A DNA stretch of 60,515 bases from contig WBUG01000012.1 of the NCBI GenBank assembly GCA_008933835.1, positions 1-60,515 on the forward strand, read 5' to 3'. Within the stretch, counting starts at the first letter, position 1; each line of letters begins with the position of its first letter. This document shows positions 1 to 10,166 of this stretch, piece after piece. The position numbers were made by a program, and so were the translations under genes. Source of the DNA: Bacteroidota bacterium (GTDB lineage: Bacteria; Bacteroidota; Ignavibacteria; UBA10030; UBA8401). The notes below the pieces were generated by a model that was given only the letters and a program-made list of their open reading frames with translations, made no database searches and had not been told where the DNA came from.

Positions 1-98
1 CGGCTGCTCCGGCTCCCGCTCCCCCGGCGCCGTCCGCGTCCGCACCGGCTCCGGCGGCCCCACCGGCGCCCGAACCGCCGAAGACACCGGAACCGTGA
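1..98 (+). CDS. C-terminal tail of a truncated gene, probably nuoI
   Basis: Only the last 31 codons lie in the window, read in the frame that begins at base 3 and ends with TGA at 96-98. They encode an almost pure alanine/proline tail ending in PKTPEP, with no domain visible. The nuoJ start codon follows 25 bases downstream in the same direction. In nuo operons the gene before nuoJ is usually nuoI, the iron-sulfur subunit, and Ala/Pro-rich NuoI tails are known in some bacteria. The identity is therefore inferred from position; the low-complexity tail itself says nothing about function. Confidence 0.5.
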   Translation, partial: AAPAPAPPAPSASAPAPAAPPAPEPPKTPEP

Positions 99-123
99 AC
101 CACCACGCATCGGAACCACGACT

Positions 124-639
124 ATGAACCTGTACGAGATCGTCTTCTACTTCTTCGCGGCCCTCACCGTCGGCTCCGCCGCCGTGGTCGTCTTCTCCCG
201 CAACATCGTCTACGCCGCCTTCTCGCTCCTCTTCACCTTCTTTGGGGTGGCGGGACTGTACGTGCTGCTCAATGCCGACTTCCTGGCGGTGACGCAGCTG
301 ATGGTGTACGTCGGGGGCATCCTGGTGCTGCTCCTCTTCGGCGTGATGCTGACGAACACCACGCTCAGCGTCGCCATCCGTTCCGGCTCCCTCCATGTCC
401 TTCCCGCGTCGCTGCTCGCGGCGGCGCTGGCCGGAATGCTCGGAGGGCTGTACTGGACGGCGGAATGGTCCGTGAGCGTCCGCGCGAGCGACATCGCCGC
501 GGAGACGACGTCGAAGGAGATCGGCAGCGCCTTCATCACCTCGCACCTCCTGCCGTTCGAGGTGGCGTCGGTGGTGCTGCTGGTGGCCATCGTCGGCGCG
601 GCCATGATGGCCCGCCGCGAACGCACGACGGAGCAGTGA
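124..639 (+). CDS. nuoJ: NADH-quinone oxidoreductase subunit J
   Basis: Membrane subunit of respiratory complex I, which couples NADH oxidation by quinone to ion translocation across the inner membrane. The 171-residue product has about five hydrophobic segments (near residues 5-24, 29-49, 53-76, 92-110 and 143-162). Two conserved stretches are visible: the TM3 region with QLMVYVGGILVLLLFG (58-73), and the last helix, LLPFEVASVVLLVAIVGA (142-159), followed by a basic end. Length and topology match the family. It is the first complete gene of the nuoJKLMN block; the peripheral-arm genes (nuoA to nuoI) would lie upstream, outside the window. Confidence 0.95.
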   Translation: MNLYEIVFYFFAALTVGSAAVVVFSRNIVYAAFSLLFTFFGVAGLYVLLNADFLAVTQLMVYVGGILVLLLFGVMLTNTTLSVAIRSGSLHVLPASLLAAALAGMLGGLYWTAEWSVSVRASDIAAETTSKEIGSAFITSHLLPFEVASVVLLVAIVGAAMMARRERTTEQ

Positions 640-694
640 CACGCCGGCCCCCGGCCGGACGATTCAGACACCCAGAGAACCGGACGAACGAACC

Positions 695-1012
695 ATGACC
701 ATGGTCCCCATCACCCTCACCCACTTCCTGCTCATCAGCGCGGCGCTCTTCGCGCTCGGCGTCTACGCCGTGATGACGCGCCGCAACGCCATCATGGTGC
801 TGATGGGCATCGAGCTCATCCTGAACTCCGCCAACATCAACTTCCTCGCCTTCTCCCGCTTCGGCGGACTGAACATCGAGGGGCAGATGATGGCCATCTT
901 CGTCATCATCCTCGCCGCGGCCGAGGCGGCCGTCGCCCTGGCCATCGTGCTGAACATCTACAAGCGATTCACCACCGTCAACGTTGACGACATATCACTC
1001 CTGAAAGACTAA
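695..1012 (+). CDS. nuoK: NADH-quinone oxidoreductase subunit K
   Basis: Small three-helix antiporter-like subunit of complex I in the inner membrane. The 105 residues carry the two buried glutamates needed for ion transfer in this family: E40 in MGIELILNSANINF and E77 in ILAAAEAAVALAIV. The start used gives MTMVPITLTHF; the second ATG two codons later is also possible. Its TAA stop shares one base with the ATG of nuoL (TAATG), which fits translational coupling. There is a 55-base gap from nuoJ with no other gene. Confidence 0.96.
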   Translation: MTMVPITLTHFLLISAALFALGVYAVMTRRNAIMVLMGIELILNSANINFLAFSRFGGLNIEGQMMAIFVIILAAAEAAVALAIVLNIYKRFTTVNVDDISLLKD

Positions 1013-3069
1013 TGAGACCAGAACTCACCATCGCGCTCGCCGTCCTTCTGCTGCCGCTCGCCAGCTTCACGCTGCTCATCTTCACCGGGCGGCGGTACTC
1101 CGAACGGAGCGGCCTCGTCGGAACGGCGTTCCTCGGCATCGACCTGCTGCTGGCCCTCTACCTGCTCGCCGCCAAGGTCCCGTCCGACCTGAAGGTGTGG
1201 GACCACACCTTCACCTGGATCGACTTCCACACCGCCGTCAACGGCGTGCCGCTGAAGATCGACATCGGCATCATGGTGGACGACCTCACCGCCGTCATGC
1301 TCGTGGTCGTCACCCTCATCAGCTTCCTGGTGCACCTCTTCTCGCTGGCCTACATGAAGGGGGACGTCCGGTTCTCGCGCTACTACGCGAACCTCGGCAT
1401 CTTCACCTTCTCCATGCTCGGCATCGTGCTGACGAACAACTACCTGCTGATGTACGTCTTCTGGGAGCTCGTCGGCCTCAGCTCCTACCTGCTCATCGGA
1501 CACTGGTACGAGAAGAAGTCCGCGGCGGACGCCTCCAAGAAGGCGTTCCTTGTCAACCGCGTGGGGGACCTCGGCTTCTTCATCGGCATCATGATCGTCT
1601 GGATGCAGTTCTCCACCCTCACGTTCGACGGCATCTTCGGCCAGATCGCGGGGGGGAAGGTGCCGTTCGACTCCAACGCGTGGCTCACCGCCGCCGGCAT
1701 GCTCATCTTCTGCGGCGCCGTCGGCAAGTCCGCCCAGTTCCCGCTCCACGTCTGGCTGCCGGACGCGATGGAGGGCCCGACCCCCGTCAGCGCCCTCATC
1801 CACGCCGCCACGATGGTCGCGGCGGGCGTCTACCTGACCGCCCGCACCTTCCCGATGCTCACCGCGGACGCGCTGCTGGTCATCGCCTACGTCGGCGCCG
1901 TCACCGCGTTCATCGCCGCCACCATCGCGCTGGTGCAGAACGACATCAAGAAGATCCTCGCGTACTCCACCGTGAGCCAGCTCGGCTACATGGTGATGGG
2001 GCTCGGCGTCGGCGCCTACACCGCCGGCGTGTTCCACCTCGTCACCCACGCGGCGTTCAAGGCGGGGCTCTTCCTCGCCTCCGGTTCCGTCATCCACGCC
2101 ATGCACCACGCCCTGCACCATCAGCACGACCACCATACGGACGCGCAGGACATCCGGCACATGGGGGGACTGAAGGGGAAGATGCCGGTCACCTTCTGGA
2201 CGATGCTCATCTTCACCCTCGCCATCTCCGGCGTGCCGCTCACGTCGGGCTTCATGAGCAAGGACGAGATCCTCGCCGGCACGCTCGCGTTCTCGCACTT
2301 CACCGGCCACACGCTCATCCCGGTCATCGGCTTCCTCGTCGCCGGGCTCACCGCGTTCTACATGTTCCGCATGCTCATCGTGGTCTTCCTGGGCTCGCAC
2401 CCGGACGCGCACCGCGCCGAGCATCTGCACGAATCGCCGAAGGTGATGACCGTGCCGCTGATGGTGCTGGCGGCCCTCTCGTTCTTCGCCTTCTACTCCT
2501 TCAACCCCCTCAACGCCTCGCACGGCTGGTTCATGGAGAACGTGACCCCGCCGGCGGTGGCGGTGCCGGCGGCCGCGGCCGCGACGGCCACCGAGACGTT
2601 CGTTGAGGAGGTCCACCATCAGCATTCGCTGGCGATGCTCCTCTCCGTCGGCGTGGCCGGGCTCGGCATCCTCGCCGCGTTCGTCTTCTACCACTGGAGG
2701 AAGGTCTCGGCCGATGCGGTGATGAACGCCGCGAAGCCGGTGCACACGTTCCTCTATAACAAGTGGTTCTTCGACGAGCTCTACCATGCCACCGCGGTCG
2801 CCGCCACGCTCGGCACGGCCCGGGCGCTCGCCTGGTTCGACGCCGTCATCGTGGACGGCATCGTGAACGGTGCCGGCGCGGTGACGAAGGGCTTCTCGAC
2901 CGTCAGCGGGAAGTTCGACTCCATCGTGGTGGACGGCATCGTCAACCTGACCGCCACCGTGGCCGGCTTCCTCGGCATGCTGCTGCGCACCGTGCAGACC
3001 GGCCGGGTGCAGACCTACATCGTGTTCGCGCTCATCGGCCTGATGGCGCTCCTGGCATTGTATATCTAA
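1012..3069 (+). CDS. nuoL: NADH-quinone oxidoreductase subunit L
   Basis: Largest antiporter-like subunit of complex I, carrying the long lateral helix along the membrane arm. At 685 residues it is slightly longer than the typical 610-650. Diagnostic elements are the channel glutamate E152 in FWELVGLSSYLL, lysine K239 in GAVGKSAQFPLHVWLPDAM, and the block MEGPTPVSALIHAATMV (253-269). A histidine-rich loop (about residues 362-376) and a hydrophobic extension near 515-550 account for part of the extra length. The C-terminal 150 residues contain the amphipathic lateral helix and a last transmembrane segment. Confidence 0.96.
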   Translation: MRPELTIALAVLLLPLASFTLLIFTGRRYSERSGLVGTAFLGIDLLLALYLLAAKVPSDLKVWDHTFTWIDFHTAVNGVPLKIDIGIMVDDLTAVMLVVVTLISFLVHLFSLAYMKGDVRFSRYYANLGIFTFSMLGIVLTNNYLLMYVFWELVGLSSYLLIGHWYEKKSAADASKKAFLVNRVGDLGFFIGIMIVWMQFSTLTFDGIFGQIAGGKVPFDSNAWLTAAGMLIFCGAVGKSAQFPLHVWLPDAMEGPTPVSALIHAATMVAAGVYLTARTFPMLTADALLVIAYVGAVTAFIAATIALVQNDIKKILAYSTVSQLGYMVMGLGVGAYTAGVFHLVTHAAFKAGLFLASGSVIHAMHHALHHQHDHHTDAQDIRHMGGLKGKMPVTFWTMLIFTLAISGVPLTSGFMSKDEILAGTLAFSHFTGHTLIPVIGFLVAGLTAFYMFRMLIVVFLGSHPDAHRAEHLHESPKVMTVPLMVLAALSFFAFYSFNPLNASHGWFMENVTPPAVAVPAAAAATATETFVEEVHHQHSLAMLLSVGVAGLGILAAFVFYHWRKVSADAVMNAAKPVHTFLYNKWFFDELYHATAVAATLGTARALAWFDAVIVDGIVNGAGAVTKGFSTVSGKFDSIVVDGIVNLTATVAGFLGMLLRTVQTGRVQTYIVFALIGLMALLALYI

Positions 3070-3090
3070 GCACTCAACAGACCAACTCCT

Positions 3091-4692
3091 ATGGAACAGA
3101 CCTTTCTCAACATCGGCATCCTCACCTGGCTCACCTTCCTTCCGGTCGTCGGCATGATCGTCGTGCTGCTGCTGCCGAAGGAGCAGAAGACCGCGGTCCG
3201 CTGGACCTCGCTGGCGTTCACGCTGGCGCAGGTGGTCTTCGCCGGCATCCTCTTCGCGAAGTTCGACCGGAACCTTGCCGGCGTGAACTCGGCGGAGACG
3301 ATGCAGTTCACCGAGCTCTTCAACTGGATCTCCGTGAAGAGCACCGCGTGGTTCGGCACCATCAAGATCGACTACTACCTGGGGGTGGACGGCATCAGCA
3401 TGCCGATGGTCCTGCTGACGGCGCTCATCTCGTGCATCGCGGTCATCTCCTCGTGGAACATCGAGAAGTCGGTGAAGGGCTACTTCGCCCTCCTGCTGCT
3501 GCTCGACACCGGCATGATGGGGGTGTTCGTGGCGCTCGACTTCTTCCTCTTCTACATCTTCTGGGAGGTGATGCTGCTCCCGATGTACTTCCTCATCGGC
3601 GTGTGGGGCGGACCGCGGCGCGAGTACGCGGCCATCAAGTTCTTCCTCTACACGCTGCTCGGTTCGGTGCTCCTGCTGCTGGCGATGCTGGCGCTCTACT
3701 TCAGCGTCACGGTCGTGGACCCCGCCTCCGGCGAGCGCATCCACACCTTCAACATGATGGCGATGATGAACCCGGCCAACTACGACCCGCAGTCACTCCT
3801 GGCGGGGGCGCACACCTACTGGCGGTACGTGGCGTACCTGGCGGTCTTCATCGGCTTCGCCATCAAGGTCCCCATCTTCCCGTTCCATACGTGGCTGCCG
3901 GACGCGCACGTCGAAGCGCCGACCGCCATCAGCGTCATCCTGGCGGGCGTGCTGCTGAAGATGGGCACCTACGGACTGCTCCGCATCGCGTTCCCGATCT
4001 TCCCTGACGCGGCGCTGTACTATCTCTATCCGCTGGCGTTCGTCGGCTTCATCAACATCATCTACGGCGCGTTCTGCGCCATGGCGCAGAAGGACTTCAA
4101 GAAGCTCATCGCCTACTCCTCCGTCAGCCACATGGGCATCGTCATCCTCGGCATGGCGGCGATGAACACGCAGGGGATGCTCGGCGGCATGATGCAGATG
4201 TTCAACCACGGCACCATCACCGCGATGCTCTTCCTCATCGTCGGCGTCATCTACGACCGCACGCACACGCGCGGGCTGGACGACTTCGGCGGACTGATGA
4301 ACAAGATGCCGAAGTACTCCGGCATCATGGTGGTGGCCTTCTTCGCCGCCATCGGCCTGCCGGGACTGAGCGGCTTCATCTCCGAGGCGTTCTCGTTCCT
4401 CGGCGCGTTCCAGACCTTCCGGTGGCTCACCGTCGCCTCGGCGTTCGGCATCGTGCTCACCGCGGGCTACATGCTCTGGACGCTGCAGCGCGTCTTCCTC
4501 GGCACGCTGCCGGAGAAGTGGAACGGACTGACCGACGTCACCGGCCGCGAACTGGTGATGCTCGTGCCGCTGGGGATCATCGTGCTCGTGCTCGGCGTCT
4601 ATCCCAACCTGATGCTCGACGTGATGAACACCTCGGCCAACGCCCTGGTCGATTTCGTGAAGGCGGGCGGCGGCATGGCGGTCGGGAATTAA
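3091..4692 (+). CDS. nuoM: NADH-quinone oxidoreductase subunit M
   Basis: Second Mrp-antiporter-like subunit of complex I. The 533-residue, roughly 14-helix protein shows the conserved channel glutamate E159 in FYIFWEVMLLPMYFLIG and the family block FPFHTWLPDAHVEAPTAISV followed by ILAGVLLKMGTYGLLR. The first residues (MEQTFLNIGILTWLTFLPVVG) fit a NuoM start, although no good ribosome binding site precedes the ATG, so translation may depend on coupling to nuoL, which ends 21 bases upstream. Confidence 0.96.
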   Translation: MEQTFLNIGILTWLTFLPVVGMIVVLLLPKEQKTAVRWTSLAFTLAQVVFAGILFAKFDRNLAGVNSAETMQFTELFNWISVKSTAWFGTIKIDYYLGVDGISMPMVLLTALISCIAVISSWNIEKSVKGYFALLLLLDTGMMGVFVALDFFLFYIFWEVMLLPMYFLIGVWGGPRREYAAIKFFLYTLLGSVLLLLAMLALYFSVTVVDPASGERIHTFNMMAMMNPANYDPQSLLAGAHTYWRYVAYLAVFIGFAIKVPIFPFHTWLPDAHVEAPTAISVILAGVLLKMGTYGLLRIAFPIFPDAALYYLYPLAFVGFINIIYGAFCAMAQKDFKKLIAYSSVSHMGIVILGMAAMNTQGMLGGMMQMFNHGTITAMLFLIVGVIYDRTHTRGLDDFGGLMNKMPKYSGIMVVAFFAAIGLPGLSGFISEAFSFLGAFQTFRWLTVASAFGIVLTAGYMLWTLQRVFLGTLPEKWNGLTDVTGRELVMLVPLGIIVLVLGVYPNLMLDVMNTSANALVDFVKAGGGMAVGN

Positions 4693-4714
4693 TCACCTCA
4701 AACTGTGAACGGAC

Positions 4715-6211
4715 ATGGCTGACCTCATCCTCAACAACCTCTCCCTGATCCTGCCGGAGACGGTCCTCACGGTCACGGTGATGCTTGTGGTCCTGGCGCA
4801 CCTGTTCGACCGGCGCGACGACACGGTGGTCCACTACCTCTCCCTGCTCGGCCTGCTCGGCGCGATGTACGCACTGACCGGGAAGATGGGGGAGAACCTC
4901 TCGGCGTTCAACGGCATGCTGGCGGTGGACCCCTTCTCGCTCTTCTTCAAGCTCGTCATCCTCCTCTCCACCGTGGTGGTGGTGCTCATGTCGCGCCATT
5001 CGGCCGAGGTGCGCGCCGAACGGGGCCTGCAGGGGGAGTACTACTTCCTGCTCCTCTCCATGGCGCTCGGAATGATGTTCATGGTCGGCGCCTCGAACCT
5101 GCTCATGATGTACCTCGCGCTGGAGATGACCTCGCTCACCTCGTACGTGGCGGCGGGCTTCACGCGGAAAGCGAAGGACTCCGCCGAAGCGTCCCTCAAG
5201 TACCTGCTGTACGGCGCCTTCTCCTCCGGCGTGATGCTCTACGGCATCTCCATCCTCTACGGCCTCACCGGCACGCTGCACCTGGCGGGCATCAACCAGG
5301 CGCTGATGCAGGGGAGCGTGAACGGGCTCGGCCTGGCGGTGTCGTCGCTCCTCATCATGGTCGGATTCGGCTACAAGATCTCGGCGGTGCCGTTCCACTA
5401 CTGGACCCCGGACGTGTACGAAGGGGCCCCGGTCACCGTCACGGCGTTCCTCTCCGTCGCCTCCAAGGCGGCCGGCTTCGCGATGATGATGCGCGCCTTC
5501 GCGGTGATGTTCACCGACACCGCGGCGCAGCTCCCGGCCGGCGCGTGGGCCTTCGTGCAGGGGATACCGCTGCAGCACGTGCTCGTGGTGCTCGCGGTGG
5601 CGACGATGACGCTGGGGAACCTCGTGGCGCTCTGGCAGGACAACGTGAAGCGCATGCTGGCCTACTCCAGCATCGCCCAGGCGGGCTACATGCTGCTCGG
5701 CGTGCTGGTGCTCGGCCATGACGGCGCGGCGGCGGTGATGGTCTACTTCGCGGTCTACCTCTTCATGAACCTCGGCGCCTTTCTCGTGGTGATGCTGGTG
5801 GCCAACACCATCGGCAGCGAGCATGTGGACGACTACAAGGGACTGGGGAAGAAGGCGCCGCTCCTCTCCGTGGCGATGGCGGTCTTCCTCGTCTCGCTCA
5901 CCGGGCTTCCCCCCACGGCGGGCTTCATCGGCAAGTGGATGATCTTCCTGTCGCTCATCAACGCGAAGATGGTCGGCGTGGCGGTCATCGGCGTCATCAA
6001 CAGCGTCGTTTCGCTCTACTACTACGTGCGGGTCATCCGGAACATGTTCCTGCGCGAGCAGGAAAAGCCGACCGGGACCGTGTTCCGTCTCCCCGCGGCG
6101 CAGGTCATCCTGCTCCTCTCGCTCCTCATCCCGACCCTCTACTTCGGGCTCTTCTTCAACGAACTGGTGGAGTTTGCGCAGTACTCGGTGACGATGTTCG
6201 GGGTGCGGTGA
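4715..6211 (+). CDS. nuoN: NADH-quinone oxidoreductase subunit N
   Basis: Third antiporter-like subunit of complex I and the last gene of the nuo operon here. The 498 residues include the TM5 motif ALEMTSLTSYVAAGF with its conserved glutamate, followed by RKAKDSAEASLKYLLYGAFSSG, and the block PFHYWTPDVYEGAPVTVTAF with a following SVASKAAGFA. The length is typical. The gene starts 22 bases after nuoM, and the strong terminator 30 bases beyond its stop marks the end of the operon. Confidence 0.96.
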   Translation: MADLILNNLSLILPETVLTVTVMLVVLAHLFDRRDDTVVHYLSLLGLLGAMYALTGKMGENLSAFNGMLAVDPFSLFFKLVILLSTVVVVLMSRHSAEVRAERGLQGEYYFLLLSMALGMMFMVGASNLLMMYLALEMTSLTSYVAAGFTRKAKDSAEASLKYLLYGAFSSGVMLYGISILYGLTGTLHLAGINQALMQGSVNGLGLAVSSLLIMVGFGYKISAVPFHYWTPDVYEGAPVTVTAFLSVASKAAGFAMMMRAFAVMFTDTAAQLPAGAWAFVQGIPLQHVLVVLAVATMTLGNLVALWQDNVKRMLAYSSIAQAGYMLLGVLVLGHDGAAAVMVYFAVYLFMNLGAFLVVMLVANTIGSEHVDDYKGLGKKAPLLSVAMAVFLVSLTGLPPTAGFIGKWMIFLSLINAKMVGVAVIGVINSVVSLYYYVRVIRNMFLREQEKPTGTVFRLPAAQVILLLSLLIPTLYFGLFFNELVEFAQYSVTMFGVR

Positions 6212-6240
6212 CGCTCACGCACAGCACGGTCGTATGATAA

Positions 6241-6272
6241 CGAAAAAGTCCCGCGTTGCGGGACTTTTTTCG
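6241..6272. terminator. Bidirectional rho-independent terminator
   Basis: A perfect 12-bp stem, AAAAAGTCCCGC paired with GCGGGACTTTTT, closes on a GTT loop. It has a T run on the plus strand and, by symmetry, another on the minus strand. It sits between nuoN (+) and coaX (-), which converge here, so it can end both transcripts. Confidence 0.93.
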
Positions 6273-6314
6273 TTTTGAGCAGACGGTATCTTCCGACATC
6301 AGGGGACGCCGAGG

Positions 6315-7097
6315 TCACCGTTTCTTCTTCTTCCGTTCCAGCCGCTCCACGATCAGACGGATACCGTCCAGCACCAGCGCCGGTTCGTGCTTGTGGATGA
6401 CCTTCGACTGCCGCTTCATCATCTCCGAGAATCCCCCCGTGGCGATGACGGTGGGGTAATCGTCCAGTTCCTTCGAGATGCGCCGGATCATCGTCTCCAT
6501 CGAATCCAGCGCGCCGTACATGATGCCCGCCTGCATGCTCTCCACGGTGTTCTTGCCGATGACCCGTTCGGGGAACTTCAGGTCGATCTTCGGCAGTTTG
6601 GCCGCCCGCCGGTGCAGTTCGCCGGAGGTCGTCTCCACCCCCGCCGTGATGACCCCGCCGAGGTACTCGCCGTTCTTCGAGACCACGTCGAACGTCGTGG
6701 CGGTGCCGAAGTCGACGATGACCACCGGACCCTTGTGCTTCACGAACCCCGCCACCGCGTTGCAGAGCCGGTCCGCCCCCACCGAGCGCGGGTCGTCGTA
6801 GAGGACCGTGATGCCCAGGTCCAGGTCGGACGAGACCACCACCGGTTCGATGCGGAAGTACTTCCGCGACATCCGCACGCAGACGTCCGTCAGGTTCGGC
6901 ACCACCGACGCGATGCCGACGGAGGCGATCTTCTTCAGCGGCACCTTCGCGTCGTCGCAGAACTGTTTCACGAGCATGCCGAACTCGTCCTCGGTGCGGG
7001 TGACGAAACTGGTCACGCGCCAGTCGCCGAGCAGTTTGCCGCCGTTGTAGATGCCCACCACGGTGTGGGTGTTGCCGATGTCGATGGCGAGGATCAT
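6315..7097 (-). CDS. coaX: Type III pantothenate kinase
   Basis: Catalyses the first step of coenzyme A synthesis, ATP-dependent phosphorylation of pantothenate, in the cytoplasm. The ASKHA-fold motifs are present: phosphate-1 loop AIDIGNTHT (4-12) with catalytic Asp6, the pantothenate-binding GADR (107-110), and DFGTATTFD (129-137). At 260 residues it has the standard CoaX length, ending in a lysine-rich tail (RLERKKKKR). Type III enzymes need a monovalent cation and are not inhibited by CoA. It lies 19 bases downstream of birA on the same strand, a pairing common in bacteria (both are cofactor genes), and is probably co-transcribed with it. Confidence 0.96.
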   Translation of the reverse strand: MILAIDIGNTHTVVGIYNGGKLLGDWRVTSFVTRTEDEFGMLVKQFCDDAKVPLKKIASVGIASVVPNLTDVCVRMSRKYFRIEPVVVSSDLDLGITVLYDDPRSVGADRLCNAVAGFVKHKGPVVIVDFGTATTFDVVSKNGEYLGGVITAGVETTSGELHRRAAKLPKIDLKFPERVIGKNTVESMQAGIMYGALDSMETMIRRISKELDDYPTVIATGGFSEMMKRQSKVIHKHEPALVLDGIRLIVERLERKKKKR

Positions 7098-7116
7098 GGT
7101 GTCCTTTGGTTGACGG

Positions 7117-7899
7117 TCATTGATACGCGATGCTCACGTCGCCGGCGTAGATGCGCTTCACCGGTCCGTCGGCGGGACGGACGATGAGCGCGCCGTCCTC
7201 CGCCAGGTCGATGGCGACGGCGTCGTACGCGAACTCGCTTTCCAATACAGTGATCTTTTTCCCGAAAATCAAGGCCTTCATCTTCCAGTCGTCCAGCAGC
7301 GTCTGCGGCGGATACCGCTCCAGCTGCTCGTAGCGGACCTCCAGTTCCTCCAGCACCGCCTGCAGCAGGACGATGCGGTCCGCCGCCGCTCCCGTCTCCA
7401 GCACGAGGGAGGTCGCTTTGAACCGGAGCTCCTCGGGAAACTGCTCCTGGTTCACGTTCAATCCGATGCCGAGCACGATGCGGGTGACGCCGCGGTTGCC
7501 GGTGACCGACTCGAGCAGCATCCCGCACACCTTCTTCGTGCCGATGAGGATGTCGTTCGGCCATTTGCACGAGACCGACAGTCCGGTGACCCGTTCAACC
7601 GCGTCGGCGGCGGCGAGCGACGCGGCGAAGGGGAGGAGCCGGTACTTTTCCGCATCGAACGCGGGATAGAGGATGAGGGAGAAGAGCAGGTTCGTTCCCG
7701 GGTCCGATTCCCACGACCGCTGCAGCCGTCCCCGTCCTGCCGTCTGTTCCTCGGCGATGATGAGCGTGCCGTGCGGCGCGTCGGATGGGTCGATCCGCTT
7801 CCCGAACGTGTTCGTCGAATCGATGCGGTCGAAGCTGTGGATGGTCCGGCCGAATTCCCTCGTTACCAGACCGTTCAAAATCCGTTCTTTTTCAAGCAT
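7117..7899 (-). CDS. birA: Biotin--[acetyl-CoA-carboxylase] ligase, without DNA-binding domain
   Basis: Activates biotin with ATP to biotinyl-5'-AMP and transfers it to the carrier lysine of biotin enzymes such as acetyl-CoA carboxylase. The adenylate-binding signature AGRGRLQRSW (54-63) and KWPNDI (112-117) are present, as is the small C-terminal SH3-like domain (about 215-260). The protein starts directly with the ligase domain, so it lacks the N-terminal helix-turn-helix of E. coli BirA and should be a group I enzyme without repressor function. First gene of a two-gene operon with coaX. The start codon has no Shine-Dalgarno sequence and lies only a few bases from the predicted transcription start, so translation may be nearly leaderless. 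Confidence 0.95.
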   Translation of the reverse strand: MLEKERILNGLVTREFGRTIHSFDRIDSTNTFGKRIDPSDAPHGTLIIAEEQTAGRGRLQRSWESDPGTNLLFSLILYPAFDAEKYRLLPFAASLAAADAVERVTGLSVSCKWPNDILIGTKKVCGMLLESVTGNRGVTRIVLGIGLNVNQEQFPEELRFKATSLVLETGAAADRIVLLQAVLEELEVRYEQLERYPPQTLLDDWKMKALIFGKKITVLESEFAYDAVAIDLAEDGALIVRPADGPVKRIYAGDVSIAYQ

Positions 7900-7912
7900 A
7901 CGTCAGGCACAC

Positions 7913-7942
7913 AATGTAGCCAGCCGATGGTGCTAAAGTCAA
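7913..7942 (-). promoter_or_regulatory. Predicted housekeeping promoter of birA-coaX
   Basis: On the minus strand TTGACT and TACATT are separated by 18 bases. The start site would fall about 7 bases before the birA start codon. The -35 box lies only about 10 bases from the first of the two direct repeats, so factors bound there could affect both this promoter and the divergent dnaK promoter. Confidence 0.5.
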
Positions 7943-7951
7943 CTAAATAAA

Positions 7952-7970
7952 GGACATATTGGCATAACAA
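7952..7970 (+). repeat. Direct repeat, copy 1, upstream of dnaK
   Basis: GGACATATTGGCATAACAA. It matches a second copy beginning exactly 50 bases downstream at 18 of 19 positions. The centre is about 130 bases before the predicted sigma-54 start of dnaK, a distance usual for activator (enhancer) sites. ATTG and CAAT around the core GCATAA form a short dyad in this copy. Confidence 0.75.
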
Positions 7971-8001
7971 TGTTCTTGGCGAGAAAAATTGGCGGATATG
8001 C

Positions 8002-8020
8002 GGACATAATGGCATAACAA
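8002..8020 (+). repeat. Direct repeat, copy 2, upstream of dnaK
   Basis: GGACATAATGGCATAACAA, differing from copy 1 at one base. The centre lies about 80 bases before the predicted dnaK start. The 50-base offset is close to five helical turns, so both copies face roughly the same side of the DNA. Confidence 0.75.
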
Positions 8021-8066
8021 AGAAATATCATGACGATGTTTTGTGTAATATTGACCGGTTAATATG

Positions 8067-8082
8067 TGGCACGGGCATTGCA
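8067..8082 (+). promoter_or_regulatory. Sigma-54 (RpoN) type -24/-12 promoter of dnaK
   Basis: TGGCACGGGCATTGCA matches the sigma-54 consensus TGGCACG-N4-TTGCW at every defined position, with the invariant GG and GC doublets separated by exactly 10 bases. Transcription would start near base 8093, leaving a leader of about 50 bases that ends in AAAGGGAA, six bases before the dnaK ATG. No CIRCE element and no convincing sigma-70 promoter with correct spacing were seen in this intergenic region. Confidence 0.75.
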
Positions 8083-8143
8083 ATTTCTACCGGCAGAATA
8101 CTCTATATAACAGACAAAACCTATACTTCGAAAGGGAAATACA

Positions 8144-10069
<1,926 letters not shown>

Positions 10070-10103
10070 CGGTGATCCGTACCGTTCATACCAACTGACA
10101 ATG

Positions 10104-10128
10104 AAGGCGAGGCGGAACCCTCGCCTTT
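10104..10128 (+). terminator. Hairpin after dnaK, probable weak terminator
   Basis: AAGGCGAGG pairs perfectly with CCTCGCCTT across a six-base loop, followed by an imperfect T-rich stretch (TGTTGT). It lies about 35 bases after the dnaK stop and separates dnaK from the downstream dehydrogenase gene. Confidence 0.55.
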
Positions 10129-10166
10129 GTTGTCTGCACCGAACCGGTCAAACCACAGGAGACGAC

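Noticed and set aside
1009-3744. Open frame of 911 codons antisense to nuoL and nuoM
   Set aside because: Its product is a low-complexity string of Arg/Glu/His/Asp typical of the reverse frame of GC-rich genes, while nuoL and nuoM are certain on the other strand.
8101-8110. TATATA box as a sigma-70 -10 element of dnaK
   Set aside because: The only nearby -35-like sequence (TTGCAA) gives a 20-base spacer and is itself part of the sigma-54 site, which matches much better.
7900-8143. CIRCE element (HrcA operator) in front of dnaK
   Set aside because: No TTAGCACTC-N9-GAGTGCTAA-like inverted repeat is present on either strand.
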